The position numbers and the translations under genes are program-made. Positions 18,130-27,078 of a DNA stretch of 62,673 nt are shown here, one piece after another; the stretch's first letter is position 1, and each line of letters opens with the position of its first letter. The DNA lies in NCBI GenBank assembly GCA_018971565.1, contig JAGXAO010000003.1:1-62673 (forward strand). Reading direction: 5' to 3'. The notes under the pieces are model-generated. The model was given only the letters and a program-made list of their open reading frames with translations, did not search any database and was not told the origin of the DNA. This DNA is from Rhodospirillales bacterium (GTDB lineage: Bacteria > Pseudomonadota > Alphaproteobacteria > Acetobacterales > Acetobacteraceae).

Positions 18130-19563
18130 ATGTATCAAGACGTATTGTTGCATGTCGGCGGCCGCTGGCGCCCGGCACAGGGTGGTAGAACCATCGATGT
18201 AATTAATCCTGCAACCGAGGATGTGCTTGGCACGTTGGCCCATGCAGGCACGGATGATCTTGACGAGGCGCTGGATTGCGCGGCCAAGGGGTTTGCGGTG
18301 TGGCGAAAGCTCTCTGCTTACGAGCGTGCTAAGCTTATGCGCAAGGCAGCGGATTTGCTGCGTGAACGGCTGGATAAAATTGCTGTGTTGATGACGTTGG
18401 AACAAGGCAAGCCGTTGGCCGAAGCCAAGACTGAGCTGGCAGGTTCCGCAGATGTGATCGACTGGTTTGCCGAGGAGGGACGGCGGGCCTATGGCCGCGT
18501 GATCCCTGCGCGCCAAGCGGGTGTGTACCAGATGTCTCTACGCGAGCCGGTGGGTGTGGTGGCGGGCTTCACTCCCTGGAACTTTCCGGTAAGTCAGGCT
18601 GTGCGCAAAATTTCCGCGGCGTTGGCGGCAGGGTGCGCTTTTATTCTGAAGGGCCCGGAGGAAACACCGGCAAGCTGCGCGGAACTGGTGCGCTGCTATG
18701 TGGATGCGGGTGTGCCAACCGGGGTAGTACAGATTGTGTTTGGGGTGCCGGCGGAGATTTCCGAGTACCTCATTCCTCATCCCACGATAAAGAAAGTCTC
18801 CTTTACGGGCTCCACCGCTGTGGGCAAGCACCTGGCGAGCCTTGCCGGAAAGCACATGAAGCGTGCAACGATGGAACTGGGCGGCCATGCTCCAGCTCTT
18901 GTGTTCGATGATGCTGATCTCGATCTGGCCGCAAAATATCTTGCTACGGCGAAATTCCGCAATGCCGGTCAGGTTTGCATCGCGCCCACCCGCTTCCTGG
19001 TACAGGAAGGTGTGTATGAGCCGTTTGTTGAGAAGCTTGTAGCCAAGTGTGAAGCTATTAAGCTTGGTGACGGCATGGCCGCAGATACCACAATGGGCCC
19101 GTTGGCCAATGCCCGCCGCGTGAGCGCAATGGAAGGCTTTATTGCCGATGCGGTTGGTAAAGGCGCGAAGGTGCGCACTGGTGGCAAGCGTTCCGGCAAT
19201 AAGGGGTATTTTTTTGAGCCCACGGTGCTGACAGATGTTACGTCCGATGCGCGGGTGATGCATGAAGAGCCGTTTGGTCCGCTGGCTCTGGTGCTGCCGT
19301 TCCAGAGCTATGAACAGGCGATTACCGAGGCCAACCGGCTTGAATATGGGTTGGCGGCATATGCTTTTTCTAGAAACTCCGCCAAGGTGTCATCTCTTGG
19401 GTCAGATATCGAATCTGGCATGGTCACAATTAATCATCTGGGCTTGGCGCTGCCGGAAACACCTTTCGGCGGGATCAAGGATTCCGGCTATGGTTCCGAA
19501 GGTGGCGCCGAGGGCCTGGAGCCGTATCTTATAACAAAATTCGTCTCACAGCTGGGCAGCTGA
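18130..19563 (+). CDS. gabD: NAD(P)-dependent semialdehyde dehydrogenase (succinate-semialdehyde type)
   Basis: Oxidises an aldehyde to the acid with NAD(P). 477 residues from ATG 18130. That start is preferred over the ATG at 18124 because GGAG (18118-18121) is 8 bases from it and only 2 from the other. ALDH marks: FTPWNFP, LKGPEETP, FTGS, the general base Glu in MELGGHAP (about 249), catalytic Cys in NAGQVCIAPTR (about 283), and EEPFGP. Succinate semialdehyde is the likely substrate by family; malonate semialdehyde is possible given the upstream aminotransferase. It ends 4 bases from cmk, whose coding end contains its terminator. Confidence 0.9.
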   Translation: MYQDVLLHVGGRWRPAQGGRTIDVINPATEDVLGTLAHAGTDDLDEALDCAAKGFAVWRKLSAYERAKLMRKAADLLRERLDKIAVLMTLEQGKPLAEAKTELAGSADVIDWFAEEGRRAYGRVIPARQAGVYQMSLREPVGVVAGFTPWNFPVSQAVRKISAALAAGCAFILKGPEETPASCAELVRCYVDAGVPTGVVQIVFGVPAEISEYLIPHPTIKKVSFTGSTAVGKHLASLAGKHMKRATMELGGHAPALVFDDADLDLAAKYLATAKFRNAGQVCIAPTRFLVQEGVYEPFVEKLVAKCEAIKLGDGMAADTTMGPLANARRVSAMEGFIADAVGKGAKVRTGGKRSGNKGYFFEPTVLTDVTSDARVMHEEPFGPLALVLPFQSYEQAITEANRLEYGLAAYAFSRNSAKVSSLGSDIESGMVTINHLGLALPETPFGGIKDSGYGSEGGAEGLEPYLITKFVSQLGS

Positions 19564-19567
19564 TTTT

Positions 19568-20230
19568 TCAGGACGTGCCTTTTGGAGCCATCTTTTCACG
19601 AGAAAAGATGGCTTGCTTTTTTTTAACCTCCTCCATCGCCCGCAAAAAAGCCTCGTCTGCGTTCAGGGTGGTCGTATCAATCAGAATTGCATCCTCCGCC
19701 GGGATAAGCGGTGAGGCGGTTCGCCTGCGGTCTGCCTCGTCGCGCGCTGCCACATCCGCAATCACGTCTGCCAGCGGTATGTGTTCGCCTTTGGCAATAA
19801 ATTCGGCCTGCCGGCGTTTTGCGCGGGCCTCCACGCTTGCGGTAACGAAGAGCTTCACGTCCGCATGGGGAAAAATTACGGTGCCAATATCCCGCCCATC
19901 TAGCACGGCGCCATTAGCGTTGGCGTATGCGCGCTGATAGGCTAGCAGAGCCGCCCGTACTGCCGGAATCGAGGCAACCTGGCTGGCAGCCTTGGATGTT
20001 GCCATGTCCCGAAGGTCAGCGCGGGCCGCGTCCGCTTCAGTAAGTGCTCTCGCGGCGGCGGTTGCGGTCTCATGATCAGCCGGATTGCCACCGGCCTCCA
20101 GCACCAGCTTGGCAGTAGCACGGTAGAGCAGTCCGGTATCCAGGTATGGAAGGTTTAGTGTGGCGGCCAGACGCTTTGCCAGTGTGCCCTTGCCGGCGGC
20201 GGCAGGGCCGTCGATAGCAATTATAATCAT
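19568..20230 (-). CDS. cmk: Cytidylate kinase
   Basis: Phosphorylates CMP and dCMP. 220 residues; P-loop IDGPAAAGKGTLAKRLA, YLDTGLLYRA, VLDGRDIGTVIFPHADVKLFVTAS and RRQAEF are as in bacterial CMP kinases. The ATG overlaps the aroA stop by 4 bases. The last residues (KKKQAIFSREKMAPKGTS) extend past the normal end of the fold and are encoded by DNA that also forms the gabD terminator. Confidence 0.96.
   Translation of the reverse strand: MIIIAIDGPAAAGKGTLAKRLAATLNLPYLDTGLLYRATAKLVLEAGGNPADHETATAAARALTEADAARADLRDMATSKAASQVASIPAVRAALLAYQRAYANANGAVLDGRDIGTVIFPHADVKLFVTASVEARAKRRQAEFIAKGEHIPLADVIADVAARDEADRRRTASPLIPAEDAILIDTTTLNADEAFLRAMEEVKKKQAIFSREKMAPKGTS
19586..19624 (+). terminator. Intrinsic terminator of gabD inside the cmk coding end
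   Basis: A perfect 12-bp stem, AGCCATCTTTTC (19586-19597) with GAAAAGATGGCT (19602-19613), loop ACGA, is followed after TGC by eight T. It lies 22 bases after the gabD stop and wholly inside the 3' coding end of the convergent cmk, where the T run is read on the other strand as the Lys codons of the KKK motif. Confidence 0.9.
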
Positions 20231-21561
20231 GCCTCTGCCATCTCCGCCCCAAGCCTGCGCATAAGCTTCAAGAAGCCGGGGAAAGAGGTATCAATAAAGC
20301 TCGCATCATCAATCCGCACTGGCCGTGCTGCGATTTGGCCCATGACCAAGGCTGACATGGCAAGCCGATGATCCATGCGGGTTTCTACCAGCCCGCCGCC
20401 GGGAATGGTGCCGGTGCCGTGTACAATGAGGTCATCTCCTTCGATTTCTACGCCCACTCCGTTCACGCGCAGCATCGCGGCCGTGGCGCTGAGACGATCT
20501 GACTCCTTTACGCGCAATTCTGAAAGCCCGCGAAGACGTGACGTACCGCGCGCGGCGGCGCAAAGGACGGCAAGGATTGGATATTCATCGATCATACTGG
20601 GGGCGCGGGCGGGCGGCACGTCCACGGCGCGAAGCTCTGAATAGAAGGCGGTGAGATCACCCACGGCTTCTCCGCCTTCAAGATGCTGGGCGGCGGCCTC
20701 TAGCCTGGCTCCCATTTCTCGTAGGGTGAGGAACAACCCCGTGCGGAGCGGGTTCAGCCCGACATTGGCGATGGTTACGACGCTGCCGGGCACGAGCAAG
20801 CCGGCGGCAAGGGGGAAGGCGGCGGAAGAAGGGTCGCCCGGCACCGCCACATCGGCAGCAAGCAGTTCCGGTTGACCTTTCAGCCGGATATGACGGCCAT
20901 GTCCGGCTTCCGTCACGGTCACCTCCGCGCCAAAATGGCGCAGCATATTTTCTGAATGGTCGCGGGTAGGCTCGGGTTCCTCAACCTCCGTATAGCCGGG
21001 CGCGTTCAAGCCCGCGAGCAGCACGGCGGATTTCACTTGGGCGGAGGCCACCGGAAGGCGGTAGGAAAGCGGCATGGGGTCGTGCGCACCCAGAATCGTG
21101 AGCGGCAAGCGGTTACCCGCGCGGGCGAAAAATTGCGCGCCGGTGGCGGCAAGCGGTTCCACCACCCGGCCCATGGGGCGTTTGCGGAGTGAGGCATCGC
21201 CGGTCATCACCGCATAAAGCGGGTGGGTGGAGAGAATACCCGCCAGCAGCCGCGCGGCGGTGCCGGAATTTCCCATATCCAGCACATCCACTGGTTCGGT
21301 AAGGCCGCCGAGTCCACGGCCGGAGACCAGCCAGTCCATGCCGTCACGCGAAATTTCAGCGCCCAGGGCCTTCATCGCGGCGGCGGTGCGCAGCACGTCC
21401 TCCCCTTCCAGCAGGCCTGAAATACGGGTTTGGCCGACAGCCAGGGCGCCGAACATCAAAGCGCGGTGGCTGATGGATTTGTCACCTGGCACGGTAATTT
21501 GCCCAGAAAGTGGTTCTGAGGGGCGGCTGGATAGGTGTGGATGTGGAGGAAGTTGGAGCAT
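20227..21561 (-). CDS. aroA: 3-phosphoshikimate 1-carboxyvinyltransferase (EPSP synthase)
   Basis: Sixth step of the shikimate pathway, joining PEP to shikimate-3-phosphate. 444 residues from the ATG at 21561; in-frame ATGs at 21576 and 21609 are alternatives without better ribosome sites. Motifs: ITVPGDKSISHRALM, DMGNSGTAARLLAG, RKRPMGRVVEPL, SAQVKSAVLLAG and TRDHSENML. The R-x-H-x-E form (RDHSE) and SAQVK are marks of class II enzymes. It is followed by cmk in the same operon and divergent from the FYDLN gene, the usual alphaproteobacterial arrangement. Confidence 0.95.
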   Translation of the reverse strand: MLQLPPHPHLSSRPSEPLSGQITVPGDKSISHRALMFGALAVGQTRISGLLEGEDVLRTAAAMKALGAEISRDGMDWLVSGRGLGGLTEPVDVLDMGNSGTAARLLAGILSTHPLYAVMTGDASLRKRPMGRVVEPLAATGAQFFARAGNRLPLTILGAHDPMPLSYRLPVASAQVKSAVLLAGLNAPGYTEVEEPEPTRDHSENMLRHFGAEVTVTEAGHGRHIRLKGQPELLAADVAVPGDPSSAAFPLAAGLLVPGSVVTIANVGLNPLRTGLFLTLREMGARLEAAAQHLEGGEAVGDLTAFYSELRAVDVPPARAPSMIDEYPILAVLCAAARGTSRLRGLSELRVKESDRLSATAAMLRVNGVGVEIEGDDLIVHGTGTIPGGGLVETRMDHRLAMSALVMGQIAARPVRIDDASFIDTSFPGFLKLMRRLGAEMAEA

Positions 21562-21657
21562 GCCCGCGCTTAGCATGGCTAAGGCCGTTTGACATAGAAG
21601 CAATGGCATGGCATCGCGCCGCGTTTATTAATACGGCCCACTCACCCGAGGTTTGAC

Positions 21658-21984
21658 ATGGCTAAACCTGAACTTGGCGAAAAACACACTTGTGTCTCCT
21701 GCGGGACACGATTCTTCGATCTTGGCAAGCAGCCGGTCTTGTGCCCGAAATGCGGAGCCGAGCAGCCGATTGAGCAGCCACGGTTAAAGCGTACCGCGCC
21801 CATGCCCGAGGAACAGAAAAAAGTGGTGAAGCCGGTGCTTGACCCAGATGATGTGGACGTTGAAGTGCCCGACGATGCGGATGATGATGATATTCTTGAA
21901 GACGCTGACGATTTAGATGATGATTCCGATGTGATCGACGCTGATATCGACGTGCAGACCGAGGGTGGTGACGACGAGCGTTAA
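21658..21984 (+). CDS. TIGR02300 'FYDLN acid' family protein
   Basis: A 108-residue protein restricted to alphaproteobacteria. The N-terminus has a zinc-ribbon-like region, TCVSCGTRFFDLGKQPVLCPKCG, where FFDLG stands for the family FYDLN. The C-terminal half is extremely acidic (runs of Asp). The function is unknown; the zinc ribbon plus acidic tail could suggest a nucleic-acid or protein adaptor, but that is a guess. It is divergent from aroA and has its own strong terminator. Confidence 0.92.
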   Translation: MAKPELGEKHTCVSCGTRFFDLGKQPVLCPKCGAEQPIEQPRLKRTAPMPEEQKKVVKPVLDPDDVDVEVPDDADDDDILEDADDLDDDSDVIDADIDVQTEGGDDER

Positions 21985-22009
21985 ACCACTGCAAATAGAT
22001 TGGTATTTG

Positions 22010-22041
22010 AAACCCTTCCGGTGAACTCCGGAAGGGTTTTT
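22010..22041 (+). terminator. Intrinsic terminator after the FYDLN gene, overlapping the AsmA-gene stop
   Basis: A perfect 12-bp stem, AAACCCTTCCGG (22010-22021) with CCGGAAGGGTTT (22028-22039), loop TGAACT, runs into a short T tract. The stop codon of the convergent asmA-like gene (22040-22042) falls in that tract. The hairpin could serve both strands, though the leftward U run is weak. Confidence 0.87.
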
Positions 22042-24901
22042 ATTTCTTGGCTGGCATCCAATTCGCTGCTTTATGCAGGTCAATGGTGCGGCCTGGCTTT
22101 TCCCAGGCTCCAAATAATCTGGTCGTAAGCGTTAATGGCGGGTTCAGGGCGGGAAGGGCGTCCAGCTTTAAGGCGAGGGTCGAATCAAACAGATCGATGT
22201 CGCCAATGGCTGAAATTTTGCCGGACGGCGCTGTGAGCACTGCCTGGGTAAGGCTGCAATTACCTTTGCTTATTGTGGTTGCGAAGGTCATGGTGGTGAA
22301 AGGCGTACTGCCGCTTTTGAGAGCTTTATACAGAGCGAGTTGATTAGGTTTATGCATCACAGCCGCTATGCCGGGCAGAGAGAGGCCGCTGAAGATGCCG
22401 TTTTTAGCGCTGAGGGTAGCATTGCCGCCTAGAGTTGCGGCCATGGCCCTAACAGTATAGCCCTGTGCGGTGAGATTGGCGGAGGCGTTAGCTTGGCCGG
22501 CATCGAACGAAAAAGGAAAATTTTCATTAAAATTCAATGCGCTGAAGTCTATGTTTTGCGCCAATATTTTTATGTTTAGAGTCGGCGGCGTGTTGCCTAA
22601 AAGCCGCAGATACGCATTGCCGGAAGCGTTACCATTGCCAAAGTTTGCGCTCGACATGGTGAGGTTTGCGTTATCAGGCGCCATTGTGAGTGTGGCTGCG
22701 CTTGGCCCGAAAATACGCTCGCCCGCGTAGAGAATCTGCCCCGCCTTTAACGTGATAACGCCAGAGAAAGGCAGACTGCGGGGGATTTGCAGCCGGGATG
22801 GCACGGGCGGTATAACTAACGTTCCGGCATCTATCTGGCCAATTATATGCCCCTTGCTTTCGAGCAACTGCCCGGATGCGTTCAACAGCCCGGCGCTAAG
22901 CACGAAATCACTCAAGCCATAACTATTTGGTGCAGCGACAAACCGTGCCCCGAGCGACAATGCGCCTGGGCCTGGAAAGGCTAATGATGGATCGTTAGCC
23001 TTGGCGATACACGCCTGGTTGGAACCCTGAAATGGGTATCCGGGCACTGGGGCCATGCTGGTACAGCCTTGGTTGAAGCCAAGAAGTTTCATTGCCGCGA
23101 TGGCATTCGGGTGGCGGAGTGAAACCGCGCCGCTAAGGGTTGGCGTGGTGAGGTCAATAACTGGAGCGGCAGTTAGCGTGAAGTCGCCAAGTTTCGCGAC
23201 TGCGCTGGTTGAAAGGGCTTCGGGTGGCCCTGCTGCGGCTACAAGCAGGTTTAGATGCGCGCGTAATAGGCCAGATGGTAGTTTAAGATACGCAGGCGCC
23301 AAGGCGGCTAATGGTGTTGCGGAAGGTATATCAAGAAAAGCATGAGCAGAAGCGACCTTAAAGCTGTCGCCAAGCGTTACGTTACCGCCCGCGACCCCAT
23401 TATATAGGCTCGCAGATGCTCTGCGGATATTCAAAGAGCCGTCGAGAGCGGCATCGACAAACAAATTGGAAAGTTTCACAGGCCCGGCATCGGCGTGTTC
23501 TGCGGTTAATTCACCTTCGGCAATAAAATGTTCTTCGAAGGGTTTTTGGCCCAGCCAAGCAGCGAGGGGTACGAGTTCTAGCCGGTCGAAAGCAAGGCGG
23601 AAAGCCGCATGGCCAGGAGAGAGGTTGATCTGCCCGCTTACATGGTCTTGGCCCAACGTGCCGGAAACCAATTTAAGCTTCGGTAATAAGCCACTCCCGC
23701 CGAGGGTGGCCTGCAAATGCGCGGCAGTCCAGGCGGTTTCTGGCGGGAGGCCAAAGTCAGAAGTGAGAGCAGGTAGATCCAGTGCGGAAAGACTGACATG
23801 GCCGGAAAGATGGGTATCGGATGTCAGAGCTATGTTTCCGGTCAAATTTCCGCCGCCCGGCAACCCAAGCGACAAATTTTTGATCGAGCTGCCATGCGGG
23901 CCAGTGTTGAATATTCCGCGTATAGAAGGAAGTTTTTTGTTTAAAATTAGTATATTAGTGGCGTTAAAATCGATCTGAGCAGAAAAATGCCGTGGCCAAG
24001 CTGACTGGAAAGAAGAGAATTGGCTGAAATTAACGTTATCACCGGTAAGGTTGGCTTCGAGGTTAAGCGGATTAAGGCCTAGCTTCGCCTGACCGGCCAA
24101 ATTCGTATTGTTATTATTAAGAGAAATATTTGATGCTAAGATGCTGTTTGCATTAGCCTCGATCTGCATTTTGCCAGCCATGCCGCCTGGCAACTGTAAT
24201 GTGAGGGCTCCGTGCAACTCGCTTTGTGTGTTTAGTGTGCCGGAAAGCATGGCTTTGACGCCATCGGCCGACCCCTGGATGGAGAGCGGAGCCGAATTGT
24301 TGGTGGCTGTCTTGCCAATTGCAACGCTGAGAGAGACGGGATGCTCGGCCAATTGCCCGGTTCCGGATACGCTGAGACTGCCGCCGGGGCCTGTAAAGAG
24401 GTCTGCATCCACATCGGCAAAATTCACTTCGCCGAAACGAATAAGTCCATTGTCAATGTGGGCATGTAACGCAGCCAGCCATGGCGGAGGAGAAACGGCG
24501 CTAACCCCGCCAGGCAGCGGCCAAGGGAAGGAAATTGTCGGCGTATCCAGGTCCAGCGTGCGAACCACGATCTGGCCGTGCAGCAAAGGGGGCAATGCAA
24601 GATCTAGCGCTAGGCCGTGCGCAGTAATAACCTCTTTATTTGGCCCTGTAATGGTGATGCCGGAGGCGGTGATTTCAGGTTGCGGCCAATAAGAGAGGCT
24701 GAGCGCGCCATTAATGTGAACGTCTCGGCCGGTTAACCTGGATGCGAAAGCTTCAACGGCGGCGCGATGTTTGGGAGCAGCCACAAAAGCGGGTAGCGCC
24801 AGCAGAAACGCGGCGATTACGAGCACAAACGCCAAAGGCGCCGCCCAAAAGAGGTGTATACGCTTCAAAATAACCTGCGAACCCGTCTTCCCGTTCACCA
24901 A
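22040..24901 (-). CDS. AsmA family membrane-anchored protein
   Basis: Large envelope protein of 953 residues. One TM anchor lies near the N-terminus (HLFWAAPLAFVLVIAAFLLALPAFVA), and the rest is periplasmic with repeated beta-strand segments. The N-terminal AsmA pattern is clear: LTGRDVHINGALSLSYWPQPEITASGITI. The C-terminus has the AsmA_2-type region (GNATLSAKNGIFSGLSLPGIAAVM, then APSGKISAIGDIDL). AsmA-like proteins are thought to carry phospholipid between membranes or affect outer-membrane assembly. Its 5' end is divergent from the DnaJ-domain gene, 88 bases away. Confidence 0.88.
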   Translation of the reverse strand: MVNGKTGSQVILKRIHLFWAAPLAFVLVIAAFLLALPAFVAAPKHRAAVEAFASRLTGRDVHINGALSLSYWPQPEITASGITITGPNKEVITAHGLALDLALPPLLHGQIVVRTLDLDTPTISFPWPLPGGVSAVSPPPWLAALHAHIDNGLIRFGEVNFADVDADLFTGPGGSLSVSGTGQLAEHPVSLSVAIGKTATNNSAPLSIQGSADGVKAMLSGTLNTQSELHGALTLQLPGGMAGKMQIEANANSILASNISLNNNNTNLAGQAKLGLNPLNLEANLTGDNVNFSQFSSFQSAWPRHFSAQIDFNATNILILNKKLPSIRGIFNTGPHGSSIKNLSLGLPGGGNLTGNIALTSDTHLSGHVSLSALDLPALTSDFGLPPETAWTAAHLQATLGGSGLLPKLKLVSGTLGQDHVSGQINLSPGHAAFRLAFDRLELVPLAAWLGQKPFEEHFIAEGELTAEHADAGPVKLSNLFVDAALDGSLNIRRASASLYNGVAGGNVTLGDSFKVASAHAFLDIPSATPLAALAPAYLKLPSGLLRAHLNLLVAAAGPPEALSTSAVAKLGDFTLTAAPVIDLTTPTLSGAVSLRHPNAIAAMKLLGFNQGCTSMAPVPGYPFQGSNQACIAKANDPSLAFPGPGALSLGARFVAAPNSYGLSDFVLSAGLLNASGQLLESKGHIIGQIDAGTLVIPPVPSRLQIPRSLPFSGVITLKAGQILYAGERIFGPSAATLTMAPDNANLTMSSANFGNGNASGNAYLRLLGNTPPTLNIKILAQNIDFSALNFNENFPFSFDAGQANASANLTAQGYTVRAMAATLGGNATLSAKNGIFSGLSLPGIAAVMHKPNQLALYKALKSGSTPFTTMTFATTISKGNCSLTQAVLTAPSGKISAIGDIDLFDSTLALKLDALPALNPPLTLTTRLFGAWEKPGRTIDLHKAANWMPAKK

Positions 24902-24989
24902 ATTGAGAGCAATAGCCCCTAAATCTCGCCCTGGTGATGTCTCATTGTGTGATTGGGTTCAAGGCCTGGGCTGTGCTAAGGCGGACATT

Positions 24990-25775
24990 ATGAGTTACTG
25001 GGGGAAGTTTATTGGCGGCATGGCGGGCTTCGCCATGGGTGGCCCGGTGGGCGCGCTATTTGGCGCAGCGTTAGGGCATGCGGCTGACGGAGGCAAGCTG
25101 CATGGGCTTGCGTCTGGTTTTTCGAGCTTTGCCGGGCGAGCTATGCCGATCGACCCTCTGAGAATCGCCTCTATGCTGGGTAGACGAGACCAGATATTTG
25201 CGATTGGTGTTACGGTATTGGCCGCCAAATTGTGCAAATGCGACGGACCGGTAAGCCGTTTGGAAATTGACTCCTTTAAGCAAAGCTTCGCCATTCCTTC
25301 TGACAGCGTATCAGAGGTGGCGCGGTTGTTCGATAATGCACGAGACAGTTCCGCCGGGTATGAGGCTTATGCAATCCAGCTTGGTCAGGCGTTTTCTGAT
25401 GAGAAGATTGTGCTGGAGCAAGTTCTGGCGGGATTGTATCAAATCGCCAAGGCAGATGGACCAGTGAACGGAGCGGAGGCAGACTTTCTCTCTCGCGTGG
25501 CCTTCGGTTTTGGCCTTAGCGATACAGCGGCACGTCGCGCTGGCCGTGGAGTGCCACCTCCTGAGAGATCGGAGGATCCTTATCTCGTTTTAGGCGTCGG
25601 CCCCCAGGTTGCGTCTGAAGAAATCAGGGTGCGTTGGAAGCAGCTTATGCGTGAGCATCATCCGGATACCATGGCGTCTAAAGGGGCGCCGGCTGCGACC
25701 GTTAAGGCGGCATCTGAAAGGGTTGCACGAATTAATGCTGCCTACGACGCGATAAAGCGCGAACGCGGCCTTTAG
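24990..25775 (+). CDS. DjlA-like co-chaperone with TerB and J domains
   Basis: 261 residues from ATG 24990 (MSYWGKFIGGMAGFAMGGP). The frame is open further upstream, but that part is antisense to the AsmA gene. A Gly-rich hydrophobic segment (about 6-30) could be a membrane anchor, as in DjlA. A TerB-like domain follows, with two repeats of the AAKLCKCDGPVSRLEID / LYQIAKADGPVNGAEADFL type. The C-terminal J domain has the essential HPD in MREHHPDTM. It would stimulate a DnaK ATPase near the membrane. It is 18 bases before the amidase gene, so they are probably cotranscribed. Confidence 0.9.
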   Translation: MSYWGKFIGGMAGFAMGGPVGALFGAALGHAADGGKLHGLASGFSSFAGRAMPIDPLRIASMLGRRDQIFAIGVTVLAAKLCKCDGPVSRLEIDSFKQSFAIPSDSVSEVARLFDNARDSSAGYEAYAIQLGQAFSDEKIVLEQVLAGLYQIAKADGPVNGAEADFLSRVAFGFGLSDTAARRAGRGVPPPERSEDPYLVLGVGPQVASEEIRVRWKQLMREHHPDTMASKGAPAATVKAASERVARINAAYDAIKRERGL

Positions 25776-25793
25776 TTTGGGGTTAAGTGGCGT

Positions 25794-26468
25794 ATGATAT
25801 TGGAATTTTCGCCGAATGCTGATGAGAGGGAGGGCGGCATTTCAACTTTGGTCATGCATTACACTGGTATGCCCACAGCACGTTCTGCCATCGATCTTTT
25901 AAAATCGCCCCAAGCCAAGGTCTCTGCTCATTACGTCGTAGATGAGGATGGCACGATTTATAATCTCGTGCCGGAGAGTAGGCGCGCCTGGCATGCGGGA
26001 ATTTCATATTGGCGCGGCCGGCGAATGCTGAACGACACCTCGATTGGCATTGAAATTGTTAATCCTGGCCATGAGTGGGGATATCGGCCCTTTCCGGCCG
26101 TGCAAATGCAGGCCGTGCGCGTTTTAAGTGAGGGTATTATTATGCGCCACGGCATTCAGCCTCGCGATATAGTAGCGCACTCAGACATTGCACCCAACCG
26201 TAAGCAAGATCCTGGAGAGTTGTTTGATTGGCCCTGGCTCGCAGCGCATGGAATAGGGGTCTGGACCGACGAGTCCGATAAGCCAGGTGATGTTTGGGTG
26301 GATCTTGGGGTAATCGGGTATGATGTAGAGCTTCCTGAACGGGATGTGATTATGGCCTTTCAGCGGCATTTTTTGCCGCAGCACCGCACGGGCATTGCCG
26401 ATGAGTTAACGTGCGCCCGTGCGGCGGCGATTCGGCGCGTGGTTGACGTGCCGCCTAATCGGCCCTAG
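25794..26468 (+). CDS. N-acetylmuramoyl-L-alanine amidase, AmpD/AmiD-like
   Basis: Zinc amidase of 224 residues that cuts the MurNAc-L-Ala bond of muropeptides. The Amidase_2 fold is clear: VMHYTGM (H22), AHYVVDEDGTIYNLVPE, the catalytic-type Glu in SIGIEIVN (E87), and DIVAHSDIAPNRKQDPG (H129, D139). No signal peptide is seen, so a cytosolic role in cell-wall recycling like AmpD is likely. The C-terminal region resembles a peptidoglycan-binding helix bundle. The last 26 bases, including the TAG stop, appear to double as the rnpB promoter. Confidence 0.92.
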   Translation: MILEFSPNADEREGGISTLVMHYTGMPTARSAIDLLKSPQAKVSAHYVVDEDGTIYNLVPESRRAWHAGISYWRGRRMLNDTSIGIEIVNPGHEWGYRPFPAVQMQAVRVLSEGIIMRHGIQPRDIVAHSDIAPNRKQDPGELFDWPWLAAHGIGVWTDESDKPGDVWVDLGVIGYDVELPERDVIMAFQRHFLPQHRTGIADELTCARAAAIRRVVDVPPNRP

Positions 26469-26471
26469 CAC
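26443..26471 (+). promoter_or_regulatory. Probable rnpB promoter inside the amidase gene
   Basis: TTGACG (26443-26448) and TAGCAC (26466-26471), separated by exactly 17 bases. The predicted transcription start, about 7 bases past the -10, coincides with the first paired base of the RNase P RNA (26478). The TAG of the -10 is the stop codon of the amidase gene. The -35 is strong for an alphaproteobacterium and the -10 is weaker. Confidence 0.6.
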
Positions 26472-26477
26472 CGCGCC

Positions 26478-26869
<392 letters not shown>

Positions 26870-26873
26870 ATGT

Positions 26874-26897
26874 TTCAAAAATACAATGATTTTTGAA
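26874..26897 (+). terminator. A/T-rich hairpin after rnpB
   Basis: TTCAAAAAT (26874-26882) pairs with ATTTTTGAA (26889-26897) around ACAATG, directly after the rnpB 3' end. It has no following T run, so it may be a 3' processing or weak termination element instead of a classical terminator. Confidence 0.35.
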
Positions 26898-26980
26898 CGA
26901 AACAAGAACATATGACGAAAACTCCATTGAATCTCTGGAGCTTTTTGATCCGTCTTTGAGGTGGGATATGCCGATTCTTT

Positions 26981-27031
26981 TTGACGGGTGGTCGGCCACA
27001 TGATAGTGGATGTAAAACCCATGATTTCCCA
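26981..27031 (+). promoter_or_regulatory. Possible dcw promoter with MraZ-box-like repeats
   Basis: TTGACG (26981-26986), then 17 bases to TAGTGG (27004-27009, a poor -10). Just after the expected start are two CCCA elements exactly 10 bases apart (27018-27021 and 27028-27031), i.e. TGGG repeats with a helical-turn period on the other strand. MraZ is known to bind TGGGN direct repeats with 5-base spacers before its own gene. Only two repeats are seen, in inverted orientation. Confidence 0.3.
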
Positions 27032-27078
27032 TAAAGTGGTAAATTTGGGCGCGGATGAAAGGGTTTGGCCTGGGGGCG

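Noticed and set aside
23466-24692. Rightward open frames of 170 and 194 codons opposite the AsmA-like gene
   Set aside because: Composition-driven shadows; Ser/Arg/Pro-rich, with no domain and no start signal.
26911-27003. Very short frames between rnpB and mraZ (11 and 15 codons)
   Set aside because: They lie in a probable promoter region, with no conservation evidence and only moderate ribosome sites.
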